Source of the DNA: Bacteroidales bacterium
GTDB lineage: Bacteria; Bacteroidota; Bacteroidia; Bacteroidales; UBA932
Length of the DNA stretch: 25,183 bases
Direction of reading: 5' to 3'
Assembly (NCBI GenBank): GCA_017535125.1
Contig: JAFXUS010000054.1
Location: 1-25,183, forward strand
The notes under the pieces are model-generated. The model did no database searches, was not told where the DNA came from, and was given only the letters and a program-made list of their open reading frames with translations. The position numbers and the translations under genes were made by a program. Shown here in pieces: positions 1-7,427 of this stretch. Every line of letters starts with the position of its first letter. Position 1 is the first letter of the stretch.

Positions 1-45
1 CTTGCCGACGTTGGGCAGGCCGACGATACCGCACTTGAGGGACAT
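1..45 (-). CDS. ychF: Redox-regulated ATPase YchF, N-terminal 15 codons only (runs off window)
   Basis: The reverse complement reads ATG at 45-43 and encodes MSLKCGIVGLPNVGK before the window edge. This is the characteristic YchF/OLA1 N-terminus, and GLPNVGK is the G1 P-loop. YchF is a cytosolic Obg-superfamily ATPase that binds ribosomes. Only the 5' end is present, so length and later motifs cannot be checked. The gene is divergent from the secreted nuclease-family gene at 100, with 54 bp between them. A consensus -7 box on the minus strand lies at 75-68. The identification rests on 15 residues, but these are highly diagnostic. Confidence 0.85.
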   Translation of the reverse strand, partial: MSLKCGIVGLPNVGK

Positions 46-67
46 AGAATTATTTTTTTTGCTGGTG

Positions 68-75
68 CAAATGTA
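68..75 (-). promoter_or_regulatory. Bacteroidota -7 box upstream of ychF
   Basis: The minus strand reads TACATTTG, a full match to TAnnTTTG. It ends 22 nt before the ychF ATG at 45. I see no convincing -33 TTG at the expected spacing. The other strand of this gap shows no equally good box for the gene at 100. Confidence 0.5.
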
Positions 76-99
76 CGCAAAAATCACCATATTCGCGGT

Positions 100-945
100 A
101 TGAAACGGACGATGATCTTAATCGCCCTCGTGTTCGGGTTTTCGCTCCGGACCTATTCGCAGCAAGATTCGTTAGTGGTGGTTTTCTGGAACGTGGAGAA
201 TTTCTTCGATTACCGTTCCGAAAACAAGCCGCAGTACTGGACCAAACGCCGGTTCCAGGCCAAATGCGACGCCGTCGCCAAGACGCTGCTGCGGGTCGCG
301 GACCGCTACGGGCGCCTGCCCGATGCCGTGGGATTCGCGGAGGTGGAGAACGCCTTCGTGCTGCGCCGGCTGCTCAGCGAGACGGCGCTGCGCAAGCTCG
401 ACTACCGGATCGTCCATTACGATTCGCCGGATCATCGGGGCATCGACTGCGCGCTGCTCTGCCGCCGCTCCACGCTGCCGCTGCGCGGAAGCGCCCCCAA
501 GCACGTCCCGGACAGCGCCGGGGGCGTCATGGCCACGCGCGACATCCTGCTCGCGGAGTTCGACAGCCTCGCGATTCTCGTGAATCACCACCCCTCGCAG
601 CTGGGCGGCAAGGCGGACCGGCGGGAGCTGGCGCTCGCGCGGCTGGGCGCACTGACGGATTCGCTGCACGCGGCGGGGCAGCGGCGGACGCTGGCGATGG
701 GGGACTTCAATCAGGATCTGTGGGGCGGGCGGGGCACATTGAAATACAACGGGAAATGGGAGAAGATCGACGGGGGCTTCGCGGAAGGATTCGCTCGGGT
801 GCGGGAGGAGGTGTTCGACGACCCGGTGCTGCTGGAGGCGGACAAGGCGTTCGGTGGCGAAAAACCCCGCCGGACCTTCGTCGGGCCGCGCTACACGGGC
901 GGCGTCAGCGACCACCTGCCTGTTGTCTTTGTCGTTTATTTTTAA
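100..945 (+). CDS. Secreted endonuclease/exonuclease/phosphatase (EEP) family protein
   Basis: The 281-residue protein starts with a signal peptide-like segment (about residues 1-22, a hydrophobic core followed by YSQQ). EEP-fold motifs follow in the expected order: FWNVENFFD near residue 29 (metal-site Asn), GFAEVEN near 78 (metal-site Glu), NHHPSQLGG near 162 (the usual NHWPS block), GDFNQD near 200 (catalytic Asp/Asn) and SDHLPVV near 270 (the terminal Asp-His pair). The catalytic residues therefore look intact. The family hydrolyses phosphodiesters in nucleic acids or phospholipids, and sequence alone does not tell which. Export points to the periplasm or cell surface, where nucleotide scavenging would fit. 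It is followed by galK, whose probable promoter overlaps the end of this gene. Confidence 0.85.
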   Translation: MKRTMILIALVFGFSLRTYSQQDSLVVVFWNVENFFDYRSENKPQYWTKRRFQAKCDAVAKTLLRVADRYGRLPDAVGFAEVENAFVLRRLLSETALRKLDYRIVHYDSPDHRGIDCALLCRRSTLPLRGSAPKHVPDSAGGVMATRDILLAEFDSLAILVNHHPSQLGGKADRRELALARLGALTDSLHAAGQRRTLAMGDFNQDLWGGRGTLKYNGKWEKIDGGFAEGFARVREEVFDDPVLLEADKAFGGEKPRRTFVGPRYTGGVSDHLPVVFVVYF

Positions 946-953
946 TATTTTTG
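923..953 (+). promoter_or_regulatory. Probable galK promoter (-33 TTG and -7 TATTTTTG)
   Basis: TTG at 923-925 is followed after 20 nt by TATTTTTG at 946-953, matching the Bacteroidota pattern TTG-N19-21-TAnnTTTG. The -33 lies in the last codons of the preceding gene and the -7 box begins one base after its stop. The predicted transcript would start near 958-960, leaving a leader of about 26-28 nt before the galK ATG at 986. Confidence 0.6.
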
Positions 954-985
954 TCCTTACGACAAAACATAAAAATCACATAATT

Positions 986-2134
986 ATGGACATGCTGAGC
1001 AGTATTCACGAGAAATTCCTCTCCATCTTCGGCGAAGGCGGCACGATGTACGCCGCGGCCGGACGCATCAACCTCATCGGCGAGCACACGGACTACAACG
1101 GCGGCTACGTCTTCCCCGGCGCCATCGACAAGGGCATCGTGGCGGAGATCCGCCCGAACGGGACGAACGTCGTCAATCTCTTCTCCCTGGACTACAACGC
1201 CGTCACCGGCTTCGGCCTGGAGGAAGAAGACAAGCCCGCGGAGACCTGGGCGCGCTATGTTTTCGGCGTCTGCCGGGAAACGATCAAGCGCGGCGGGCGC
1301 GTGGAGGGATTTGACGCCGTCTTTGCCGGCGACGTGCCGCTCGGCGCCGGACTCTCCTCTTCTGCGGCCCTCGAGAGCTGCTTCGCCTTCGCGCTCAACG
1401 ACCTCTTCCAGAACGGAATCGACAAGTTCGAGCTGGCCCGGATCGGCCAGAGCACGGAGCACAACTACTGCGGCGTGAATTGCGGCATCATGGACCAGTT
1501 CGCCTCCTGCTTCGGCAAGGCCGGCAGCCTCATCCGCCTCAACTGCAAGACGCTCGAACACAAATATTTCCCCTTCGACCCGAAGGGCTACAAGCTCGTC
1601 CTCGTGGACTCCTGCGTGAAGCATGAGCTCGCCTCGTCGGCCTACAACTTCCGCCGCCAGAGCTGCGAGCGCGCGGCGGCCGCCATCAAGAAGAACCATC
1701 CCGAAATCGACTGCCTGAGCGACTGCAAGCGCGTCTGGCTGGACGAGGTGCGGGACGAGATCTCCAGCGAAGATTTCATCCGCGCGGAATACGTCATCGG
1801 CGAGGTGCAGCGCGTGCTGGACGTCTGCGACGCCCTGGAGCGCGGCGACTACGAGACCGTCGGTGAAATGATGTACCAGACCCATTTCGGCTTGAGCCAC
1901 CTCTATGAGGTCAGCTGCGAGGAGCTTGATTTCCTGAACAAGCTGGCCCGCCGGCTCGGCGTCACGGGCTCCCGCGTGATGGGCGGCGGCTTCGGCGGCT
2001 GCACCATCAACCTGGTCAAGGACGAGCTTTACCTGCCGTTCGTCGCCGCCGCCAAGGCGGAATTCACCCTCAAGTTCGGCCACGCACCGAAGATCTACGA
2101 CGTCGTCATTTCCGACGGCGCGAGGAAATTGTAG
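986..2134 (+). CDS. galK: Galactokinase
   Basis: The 382-residue GHMP kinase phosphorylates galactose to galactose-1-phosphate in the Leloir pathway. The galactokinase signature GRINLIGEHTDYNGG lies at residues 26-40. The GHMP ATP-binding motif LGAGLSSSAALE lies near 118-129. The C-terminal GHMP motif RVMGGGFGGCTI lies near 330. Length fits the family (about 380-390). The frame stays open upstream to 854, but ATG 986 is chosen because it gives the usual N-terminus and lies downstream of the promoter box at 946-953. No galT, galE or sugar transporter gene is adjacent, so the rest of the pathway must be elsewhere. A strong hairpin follows at 2151. Confidence 0.95.
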   Translation: MDMLSSIHEKFLSIFGEGGTMYAAAGRINLIGEHTDYNGGYVFPGAIDKGIVAEIRPNGTNVVNLFSLDYNAVTGFGLEEEDKPAETWARYVFGVCRETIKRGGRVEGFDAVFAGDVPLGAGLSSSAALESCFAFALNDLFQNGIDKFELARIGQSTEHNYCGVNCGIMDQFASCFGKAGSLIRLNCKTLEHKYFPFDPKGYKLVLVDSCVKHELASSAYNFRRQSCERAAAAIKKNHPEIDCLSDCKRVWLDEVRDEISSEDFIRAEYVIGEVQRVLDVCDALERGDYETVGEMMYQTHFGLSHLYEVSCEELDFLNKLARRLGVTGSRVMGGGFGGCTINLVKDELYLPFVAAAKAEFTLKFGHAPKIYDVVISDGARKL

Positions 2135-2150
2135 CGCACGAAATGACGCG

Positions 2151-2181
2151 AAAAGGCCCCGGGTGCTCCCCGGGGCCTTTT
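2151..2181. terminator. Bidirectional intrinsic terminator between galK and the DUF4878 gene
   Basis: A perfect 13-bp inverted repeat (AAAAGGCCCCGGG at 2151-2163 and its complement at 2169-2181) encloses a 5-nt loop. The A4 and T4 ends give a U-tract in either direction. It lies between the convergent genes ending at 2134 (plus) and 2203 (minus), so it can serve both. Confidence 0.9.
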
Positions 2182-2202
2182 CGTTCTCATTCTGCCGGAA
2201 GG

Positions 2203-2595
2203 CTATTTGTCCATCTCCTGCATCCACTTGCCGTCCACGTTCGTGAACTTGAACGTGGATTCTTCTTCCGTGTCGTTGTTGTAATAGATCTTCACTTTCA
2301 CGGCAGCCTTGTCGCCGTCGATGTTGGTGTCGACGAATTCATAGGACTTGATGCCGCCCTTCTTGTCCAGCTCCTTCGTGAGCTTGTCCTCCATGAGCGC
2401 GGTAAGCGTCGCCTTGTCGTCGTCGGAGAGGTTGAAGGTGTTGACGAAGGCTTTCATGTCGCCTTTCTTGACTGCCTCGAGGGCCGCCTTGGCGGCAGCT
2501 TCCGGGCCGGAAAGTTTGGTGCTGTTGCCGCCTCCCTTGCAGGAAGAAACGAGCACGACGGCCGCGAGGGCCAGCAGGGTAAGAACTCTTTTCAT
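2203..2595 (-). CDS. Small lipoprotein with a DUF4878-like domain
   Basis: The 130-residue protein begins with a lipoprotein signal: Lys-Arg, a hydrophobic core, then the lipobox VSSC with Cys at residue 19. The mature part (SGPEAAAKAALEAVKKGD, then KSYEFVD and DGKWMQEMDK) has the pattern of DUF4878 proteins of the NTF2-like fold: an early helix where residues are consumed into a cavity, then strands ending in a DG-K-W motif. The biochemical function is unknown. It is expected on the periplasmic face of a membrane. The ATG at 2595 lies 12 nt downstream of the stop of the YiiX-like lipoprotein gene, so the two are probably cotranscribed and share the terminator at 2181-2151. Confidence 0.7.
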   Translation of the reverse strand: MKRVLTLLALAAVVLVSSCKGGGNSTKLSGPEAAAKAALEAVKKGDMKAFVNTFNLSDDDKATLTALMEDKLTKELDKKGGIKSYEFVDTNIDGDKAAVKVKIYYNNDTEEESTFKFTNVDGKWMQEMDK

Positions 2596-2607
2596 TGTAC
2601 TTTGGAA

Positions 2608-3219
2608 TTAAAATTGGTGATAAATGGTGTTGTCTTTATATTGCAGCAGGTGCTCCGGGAGCAGGACGTCTCCGTGGATCCCCGGCAGGTTCACGGAGCG
2701 GCGCCGGCCTTCCGACAGGTCCACGCCACCGTGTTTGTAGAGCCGCCAGACGAACTCCGTACAGTACAGCGCGGAGGAGTCCGCCAGGTCATAGTCGTGG
2801 TCGAAGCGTACGCTGTCGCGGAAGGCCCGCCGGGCCTCGTCGCAAATGGCAGCCACGCGCTCCGGGTCCAGCACGCCGTCCACGTGGACGAAGCAGCCCG
2901 TCGCCGCCCGGTCGGGAGCGAAGAAGCGCTCCAGCGGCTCGAGCTTCACCCGGTCGAAATCGCCGTCGAATTCCCGTTCCGCGGGCACGCAGTGCGCCAC
3001 CTTCCAACTTCCGTCCGGCTCCTGAACCAGTACGCCCACATGGCTGTAAACGCCTTTCTGCTCAACGACCAGCACGGCGTGACTGAGCATGCCCCGGCCG
3101 CAGCGGAACACCAGGTCGCCCTGGCGCATGGCCTCCTGCGGAAACGAGCGTACCTCGCCCGCACGGCCGCAGGCCGTCAGGAAACAAAGCAGCAAAAACA
3201 GGAGGGTGCGGGAGTGCAC
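2608..3219 (-). CDS. YiiX/YebB-like permuted NlpC/P60 lipoprotein
   Basis: The 203-residue protein starts with GTG at 3219. It carries a lipoprotein signal with lipobox LTAC (Cys17). GDLVFRCG (34-41), YSHVGVLV with His60, and YCTEFVW with Cys153 follow the order of circularly permuted papain-fold NlpC/P60 enzymes of the YiiX/YebB type, where the catalytic His precedes the Cys. Members are thought to be amidases, thioesterases or peptidases, and the substrate is not known here. GTG is chosen because it directly precedes the signal peptide and no better in-frame start is seen upstream. It is the first gene of a two-lipoprotein unit. Confidence 0.75.
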   Translation of the reverse strand: MHSRTLLFLLLCFLTACGRAGEVRSFPQEAMRQGDLVFRCGRGMLSHAVLVVEQKGVYSHVGVLVQEPDGSWKVAHCVPAEREFDGDFDRVKLEPLERFFAPDRAATGCFVHVDGVLDPERVAAICDEARRAFRDSVRFDHDYDLADSSALYCTEFVWRLYKHGGVDLSEGRRRSVNLPGIHGDVLLPEHLLQYKDNTIYHQF

Positions 3220-3235
3220 GGTCGTCGGTTTTCCG

Positions 3236-3267
3236 TAAAGATATGCAATGTCCGTGAAACCTCCAAA
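3236..3267 (-). promoter_or_regulatory. Possible promoter of the two-lipoprotein unit
   Basis: The minus strand has TTTG at 3267-3264, a 20-nt spacer, then TATCTTTA at 3243-3236. The last differs from TAnnTTTG at one base. The box ends 16 nt before the GTG at 3219. The spacing supports it and the mismatch weakens it. Confidence 0.4.
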
Positions 3268-3278
3268 TATTTAACACA

Positions 3279-3309
3279 GAAAGGCTTCGGGGGATTCCCG
3301 AAGCCTTTC
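3279..3309 (-). terminator. Intrinsic terminator after ppiD
   Basis: A perfect 13-bp stem (GAAAGGCTTCGGG and its complement) encloses a 5-nt loop (3292-3296). It begins about 21 nt past the ppiD stop. On the minus strand it is followed by a T-rich but interrupted tract. It closes the long leftward gene train. Confidence 0.75.
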
Positions 3310-3330
3310 CTGTATTCCATATGTCTTCTG

Positions 3331-5403
3331 CTAGAAGAATCTCTCGCGATTGTCCTTCACGTCGTCATACTCCTGCATGACGGAGAGGATCATCTGGGAC
3401 AGGTACTGGGCCTTCTGGGTGGCCAGGTTCTTGGCGTCGGCCTCGCTATAGAAGGAGCCGACCTCCTTGTTCGCCACGCGGATGACATAGGTGCCCATGG
3501 CGCCGGCAACGGGTCCGAAAACCTCGCCTTCCTTTGCGGCGGAGATGGCGCCGATCAGGGCCGGCTCCACGTTGGCGGAAGCCAGGGAAAGCGCGTCGCG
3601 GTGCTCGATGGTGACGCCCAGACGCTCGGCCACCTCCTCGATAGAGGAAGCGCCGGCAATCTGCTCGGCGACCAGGGCGGTCGCGGCGGCCTGCTGCTTT
3701 TCAGCATAGAGACGCTCGTAGATCTGGGTGGCCACCTTCTTCACGGGCGCGTAACCCTCCTTGTTCGCCGCTTTGAGGGTAGCTACGAAGAAGTAGTTGT
3801 TGTCCACGGTGATGATGTTGGAAGCCTTGCCCTCCTTGGCGTCGAACGCCCAGCGGGTCACCTCCTTGGCGTTGTCGATGGCGCCGTAGCTGGCGGTCGC
3901 CTCGGTGATGGTGGCCGGGTGGGAATAGACCTTGGTGGTGTCGAGGGCCTTCTTGTAGCCTTCGTAGGTGCCGCCGGCGAGGGTGGCGAAGGTGTTGGCC
4001 TGGGAATAGTAGTTATTGAAGGTCTCCTTGCTGGCCAGGGCGGTTTTCTCAAGGATGGCGACCTGCTTCTTGGCAACCGGCTTGGTCTTGTTGCTCACGA
4101 CCACGACGTGGGTGCCGTACTGGGACTTCAGCACGTAGGGCTCGTTCACCTTGGCGTCAAAGACATCCTCGAAGCCCGGGATCATGTAGGTCTGGGTCAT
4201 CCAGCCGATGCTGCCCAGCTCGCCGTCGGCGGCAGAGGCCTGATCGACGGAATAGGAAGCCACGAGGTTGGCGAAGTTGCCACCCTTCTTGAGGACGGTC
4301 ACGAGGCTGTCGGCCAGATGGTCGGCATTCTCACCCTGCAGCAGGATGTGCTTGACGAACGCGGAGTCCGGAATCATCTTGCTGGCCATCTCGCGGGCGG
4401 CGAAGAAGCTGTTGCCGTCGGTGGCGATCTGCGTCAGCTTGCTGCCGCCGAAGATTTGCTCGTCGATTTCGCGGTTGACCGTGGCGAGTTCGCCGGCCTT
4501 GTACCAGTAGTTGTCAAGACCGCGGTCGGAGTTCTTGAGCAGGAAGGCGCGCATGTTGTCGGTGGTGGCGAACTCCTCGAACGCCTCGTCCATCGCGTCG
4601 CTGGCGGCGGCGATGTCCTCAGCGGAGGGAACCACCTCGAAGACGACATACTCGATCTCGCGGTTGGCGCGCTGCTTGAAGAAATCCTTGTGCTGCTTGT
4701 AGTAGGCACGGACATCGTCATCGGAGACGACGATGGTGCTGTCGCGGTTGACCGGGTAATACACCAGGCAGTAGTCCACGTCGGCGGTGGTGTTGCCTTC
4801 CTCGACGGCCTGGGCAAGCTGCAGGGCGTTGTCGCTGCCGCTGGCGGTGAAGAGGGCGCCGTACTTGGCGTAGTACTGCTGATTGTGCACGGTGTTCTGG
4901 ACATAGTTCCAGTAGGTGCGAAGCTGGCCGCTCTCGTCGGAATCAACGTTCTCGATGAAGGCCTTCAGGCGATCCGGCGAGAAATAGCCGTTCTCGTCCA
5001 TGAAAACGGGGTTCTGGGCCAGGGCGGGAGAGGTGTATTCTCCGGCCAACAGGGACACCATTTCGTCTTCGCCGACGGTGATGCCCGCCTCCTTGGCGTT
5101 CTTGACGAACATGTATTTGTCCAGCAGCTCCTGCCATGCGGCGTTGCGGATCTGCTTCTGGTTTTCCTCGCTGCGGTCGGCGCCGAGCAGCTCGTTGATG
5201 GTCGTGTAACGATCGACGTCAGCCTGGAAATCCGAGTAGGAAATGCTCTTGCCGGCAATCTGACCGACGTCATACTTGGAAGACATCGAATTCAGGGCCG
5301 ACTCCAGCGTGCTGGGGTCGATAATGAAGGAGAGGAGGGCCAGCGCGATGATGATCGAGATCGCGAGGCCGAACTTTACGCGTATTTTTTCAAGTACCGC
5401 CAT
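3331..5403 (-). CDS. ppiD: Membrane-anchored parvulin-type peptidylprolyl isomerase (PpiD/SurA-like)
   Basis: The 690-residue protein has a short basic N-terminus (MAVLEKIRVKFG) and one membrane segment (about residues 12-31), then a large periplasmic region. An N-terminal SurA/PpiD chaperone region includes GQIAGKSISYSDFQADVDRY and is followed by helices. One clear parvulin domain lies at about 347-445 (FVKHILLQG, then DGELGSIGWM, PGFEDVFDA and YGTHVVVVSNK). A C-terminal chaperone-like region follows. Size and order fit Bacteroidota PpiD-like proteins, which assist folding of exported and outer-membrane proteins. Whether the parvulin domain is an active isomerase cannot be read from sequence. 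It is the last gene of the minus-strand train, after lptC, and a terminator follows. A possible private promoter lies inside the end of lptC. Confidence 0.85.
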   Translation of the reverse strand: MAVLEKIRVKFGLAISIIIALALLSFIIDPSTLESALNSMSSKYDVGQIAGKSISYSDFQADVDRYTTINELLGADRSEENQKQIRNAAWQELLDKYMFVKNAKEAGITVGEDEMVSLLAGEYTSPALAQNPVFMDENGYFSPDRLKAFIENVDSDESGQLRTYWNYVQNTVHNQQYYAKYGALFTASGSDNALQLAQAVEEGNTTADVDYCLVYYPVNRDSTIVVSDDDVRAYYKQHKDFFKQRANREIEYVVFEVVPSAEDIAAASDAMDEAFEEFATTDNMRAFLLKNSDRGLDNYWYKAGELATVNREIDEQIFGGSKLTQIATDGNSFFAAREMASKMIPDSAFVKHILLQGENADHLADSLVTVLKKGGNFANLVASYSVDQASAADGELGSIGWMTQTYMIPGFEDVFDAKVNEPYVLKSQYGTHVVVVSNKTKPVAKKQVAILEKTALASKETFNNYYSQANTFATLAGGTYEGYKKALDTTKVYSHPATITEATASYGAIDNAKEVTRWAFDAKEGKASNIITVDNNYFFVATLKAANKEGYAPVKKVATQIYERLYAEKQQAAATALVAEQIAGASSIEEVAERLGVTIEHRDALSLASANVEPALIGAISAAKEGEVFGPVAGAMGTYVIRVANKEVGSFYSEADAKNLATQKAQYLSQMILSVMQEYDDVKDNRERFF

Positions 5404-5440
5404 TGTTATGTTATTTTATAATTTTTCCGATAAGGGGCTG

Positions 5441-5472
5441 CGAAGATAGTTATTTTTTTGGAAACGGCCCAA
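5441..5472 (-). promoter_or_regulatory. Possible internal promoter for ppiD
   Basis: On the minus strand, TTG at 5472-5470 is followed after 21 nt by TATCTTCG at 5448-5441, one mismatch from TAnnTTTG. The box ends 37 nt before the ppiD ATG at 5403. It overlaps the last codons of lptC. It is weak evidence alone. Confidence 0.3.
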
Positions 5473-6115
5473 TAAAATTCACAGAATCAATGATTACGGC
5501 CGTGCTGTCCTGCACCACGACGCCATAACCGTCGAAAGGACGGTACAGGATGGAGTTGCGCACGTGCTCGTCGGAGCGCATGCCGTATCCCTGCAGGAAG
5601 CCCTGGCGGGAATACAGTTTCACGTAGCAATCTGTGTAAATCTCCCGTTTGGCCTGGTCCCAGTAGATCGTGTCCGTCTCCATCGTCTCCTGCTCGAGGA
5701 CGTTGTGCAGGATGACGTTGCCGAAGGCCTCCCAAATCTCGTCCTTGGTGCGGTTTTTCGGCACGATATGCCGCGCGTCATCCGCCACGATGATGGATTC
5801 CAGCAGGCCGTCCTCCGTGTAGCCGAACACGGAAATCCCCTGCGGAAAGGCATCGTACGACGAACTGTCGGTGTCGAAATGCTCCATCAGGGGCGACTCC
5901 ATGCGCAGGGCCACGAATCCGTTGCGCGTCTGCACGGCGAATACGTCGTGCGAACGCTGCGTGGGCGTCTTGCTCAGGTCCAGCTTTTCCGCTTCCCCGA
6001 TTCCTCCCCGGCAAGAAACGACAATGCTGGCAACCGCAAAAGCGATTGCCAGCATGATGCGTCCGTTGTGTCGCCGGGCGTCCAATTTATCTGGTGCGCA
6101 CCGTCGTCGTGGCAC
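5450..6115 (-). CDS. lptC: LPS export system periplasmic protein LptC
   Basis: LptC is a membrane-anchored part of the Lpt bridge that carries lipopolysaccharide from the inner to the outer membrane. The sequence has a hydrophobic segment ending in the lipobox-like VVSC. The Bacteroidota LptC pattern follows: PLMEHFDTDSSSYDAFPQGI, an ADDARHI strand, IWEAFGNVILHN, DTIYWDQAKREIYTDCYVKL, and the GYGMRSDE repeat near the end. Start choice is uncertain. GTG 6115 overlaps the TPR gene by 29 nt. TTG 6085 begins 1 nt after the TPR stop. ATG 6055 leaves almost no basic n-region before the hydrophobic core. The two upstream starts give a better signal sequence. A lipoprotein anchor through Cys (VVSC) is likely. 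ppiD follows after 46 nt. Confidence 0.8.
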   Translation of the reverse strand: MPRRRCAPDKLDARRHNGRIMLAIAFAVASIVVSCRGGIGEAEKLDLSKTPTQRSHDVFAVQTRNGFVALRMESPLMEHFDTDSSSYDAFPQGISVFGYTEDGLLESIIVADDARHIVPKNRTKDEIWEAFGNVILHNVLEQETMETDTIYWDQAKREIYTDCYVKLYSRQGFLQGYGMRSDEHVRNSILYRPFDGYGVVVQDSTAVIIDSVNFIGPFPKK

Positions 6116-7409
6116 GCATGCCGCCGCAGACGACCGTGTAGGACTGGCCCTTGGTGATGTCGTACATGAAGGCTTCCGCGGTCTCCGGGAAGTACACGCT
6201 GTACTGGCCGATGTAGCGGTTGGCCTCGTCGGTCAGGGACGGATCGGCGGCCTTGGCCTTGTTCATGTAGTCGCAAGCCACCCAGTAGGGGGCGCGGCGG
6301 GCGATTTCGTCGCCACCGCAACGCGTGGAACCCCAGATGTTGCCGATGAGGAAGTAGGCCTTGCCGGCCAGCGTCTCGTTCTCGGCGGCCACCTTGGAGG
6401 CATACTCGAAGGCCTTGCCGCTCTGTCCGCCCTTGAAGCAAAGGGTAGCCAGCTCGTAGGTCCAGTCGCCCGCCTTGGTGTCTCCCGGCTCCAGGCCGGC
6501 GAGAGCGCTCTCCAGGTAGGAGATGGCGTCGGCATAGTTGCCGCGCGCGCCGTGCAGGCGGGACAGATAATAGGAGCTGCTGGCAGACGGCTCCAGCTTG
6601 TTCATCGTGGTGACGGCCTGCAGGAAGAGGTCGTTGTTGTCGCAGTTCTCCGCCATGCTCATCGTCTTCACGACGCTCTGGGCGAGCTGGAGGTTGTCCG
6701 GCTCCGCGGCGAGGCGAGGCGTGTAGAGCTCGATGAGGGTCTCGCAGCTGGCGACCTTGCTGGTCGCGAAGAGGCTGCCCATGTCTTTCTTGACGCTGGC
6801 CACCTGCTCGCTTTCGGCATCGTTGGCCGGCTTGATCAGCTCAAGCAGGTCGTTGTTGCGCTGATAGGTGTTGATCACCGTCTCGGCGTCCAGCTGACCG
6901 GCCTGGAAGAGGTCGATGGCGGACTGCATGTCGAAGAGCAGGAAAGACGGACGGACTTCGTGCTTGTTGCTGTTGATGATGAATTCCATGCCGTCATAGA
7001 GCCGCTTGGGATTGTCCTTGATGTAGTTGAACATATCCTGGCCCATGTTGTTGTACGCGGTCACGGCATACTTCGGATAGTACTGGGCGCGCGTCTTGTG
7101 AAGGGTCATCAGGGAGTCCACGAGGGCGCCGCGGTATTTCGCATCCCGGGCGTGCGCGGAGATCAGCCGGCGCAGGAGGGTCGTACCGTCGATGAGCATG
7201 TTCTGGTTCGCCGTAGGCGGGCAGAACTTGTATGCGTTGCGCCAGCTCGGCAGCGCCTCGTCATAATTCTTCTGCTTGAAATACTCCTTGTAGAAGGAAA
7301 GGTTGGTGATGCACTTGGCACTGTCCGCGCCATACTTGCCCTGGGCGAAAACGTTGCACGTCAGGGTCATCGCGGAGATGGTCAGAATGACAAAAATTAA
7401 TTTTTTCAT
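6087..7409 (-). CDS. Exported tetratricopeptide-repeat protein
   Basis: The 440-residue protein has a signal peptide (MKKLIFVILT, with probable cleavage after NVFAQ near residue 23). Helical TPR-like repeats follow, for example FYKEYFKQKNYDEALPSWRN near 40 and YLSRLHGARGNYADAISYLE near 285. Several cysteines are scattered through it. The C-terminus contains a regular YDITKGQSYTVVCGGMRATT stretch. No enzymatic motif is seen. It is periplasmic or envelope-associated. The gene sits between the outer-membrane barrel gene (18 nt upstream) and lptC (overlapping). This arrangement suggests a role in envelope assembly, but that is inference from context. Confidence 0.75.
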   Translation of the reverse strand: MKKLIFVILTISAMTLTCNVFAQGKYGADSAKCITNLSFYKEYFKQKNYDEALPSWRNAYKFCPPTANQNMLIDGTTLLRRLISAHARDAKYRGALVDSLMTLHKTRAQYYPKYAVTAYNNMGQDMFNYIKDNPKRLYDGMEFIINSNKHEVRPSFLLFDMQSAIDLFQAGQLDAETVINTYQRNNDLLELIKPANDAESEQVASVKKDMGSLFATSKVASCETLIELYTPRLAAEPDNLQLAQSVVKTMSMAENCDNNDLFLQAVTTMNKLEPSASSSYYLSRLHGARGNYADAISYLESALAGLEPGDTKAGDWTYELATLCFKGGQSGKAFEYASKVAAENETLAGKAYFLIGNIWGSTRCGGDEIARRAPYWVACDYMNKAKAADPSLTDEANRYIGQYSVYFPETAEAFMYDITKGQSYTVVCGGMRATTTVRTR

Positions 7410-7427
7410 ATCGCTAAGTGTTTTTTG

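Noticed and set aside
905..2227. A 440-codon minus-strand frame across galK
   Set aside because: It is the antisense shadow of galactokinase, rich in Ala, Val, Asp and Glu with no motif, and it crosses the galK terminator.
2600..2645. A -7 promoter box private to the DUF4878 gene
   Set aside because: No TAnnTTTG match is present on the minus strand, and the 12-nt gap fits cotranscription with the upstream lipoprotein gene.
2143..5421. A 1092-codon open frame on the plus strand opposite the two lipoprotein genes and ppiD
   Set aside because: It is antisense to three genes with clear family motifs, is a monotonous Val/Gly/Leu/His-rich sequence with no recognisable domain, and reads through two terminators. 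It is a GC-codon shadow.
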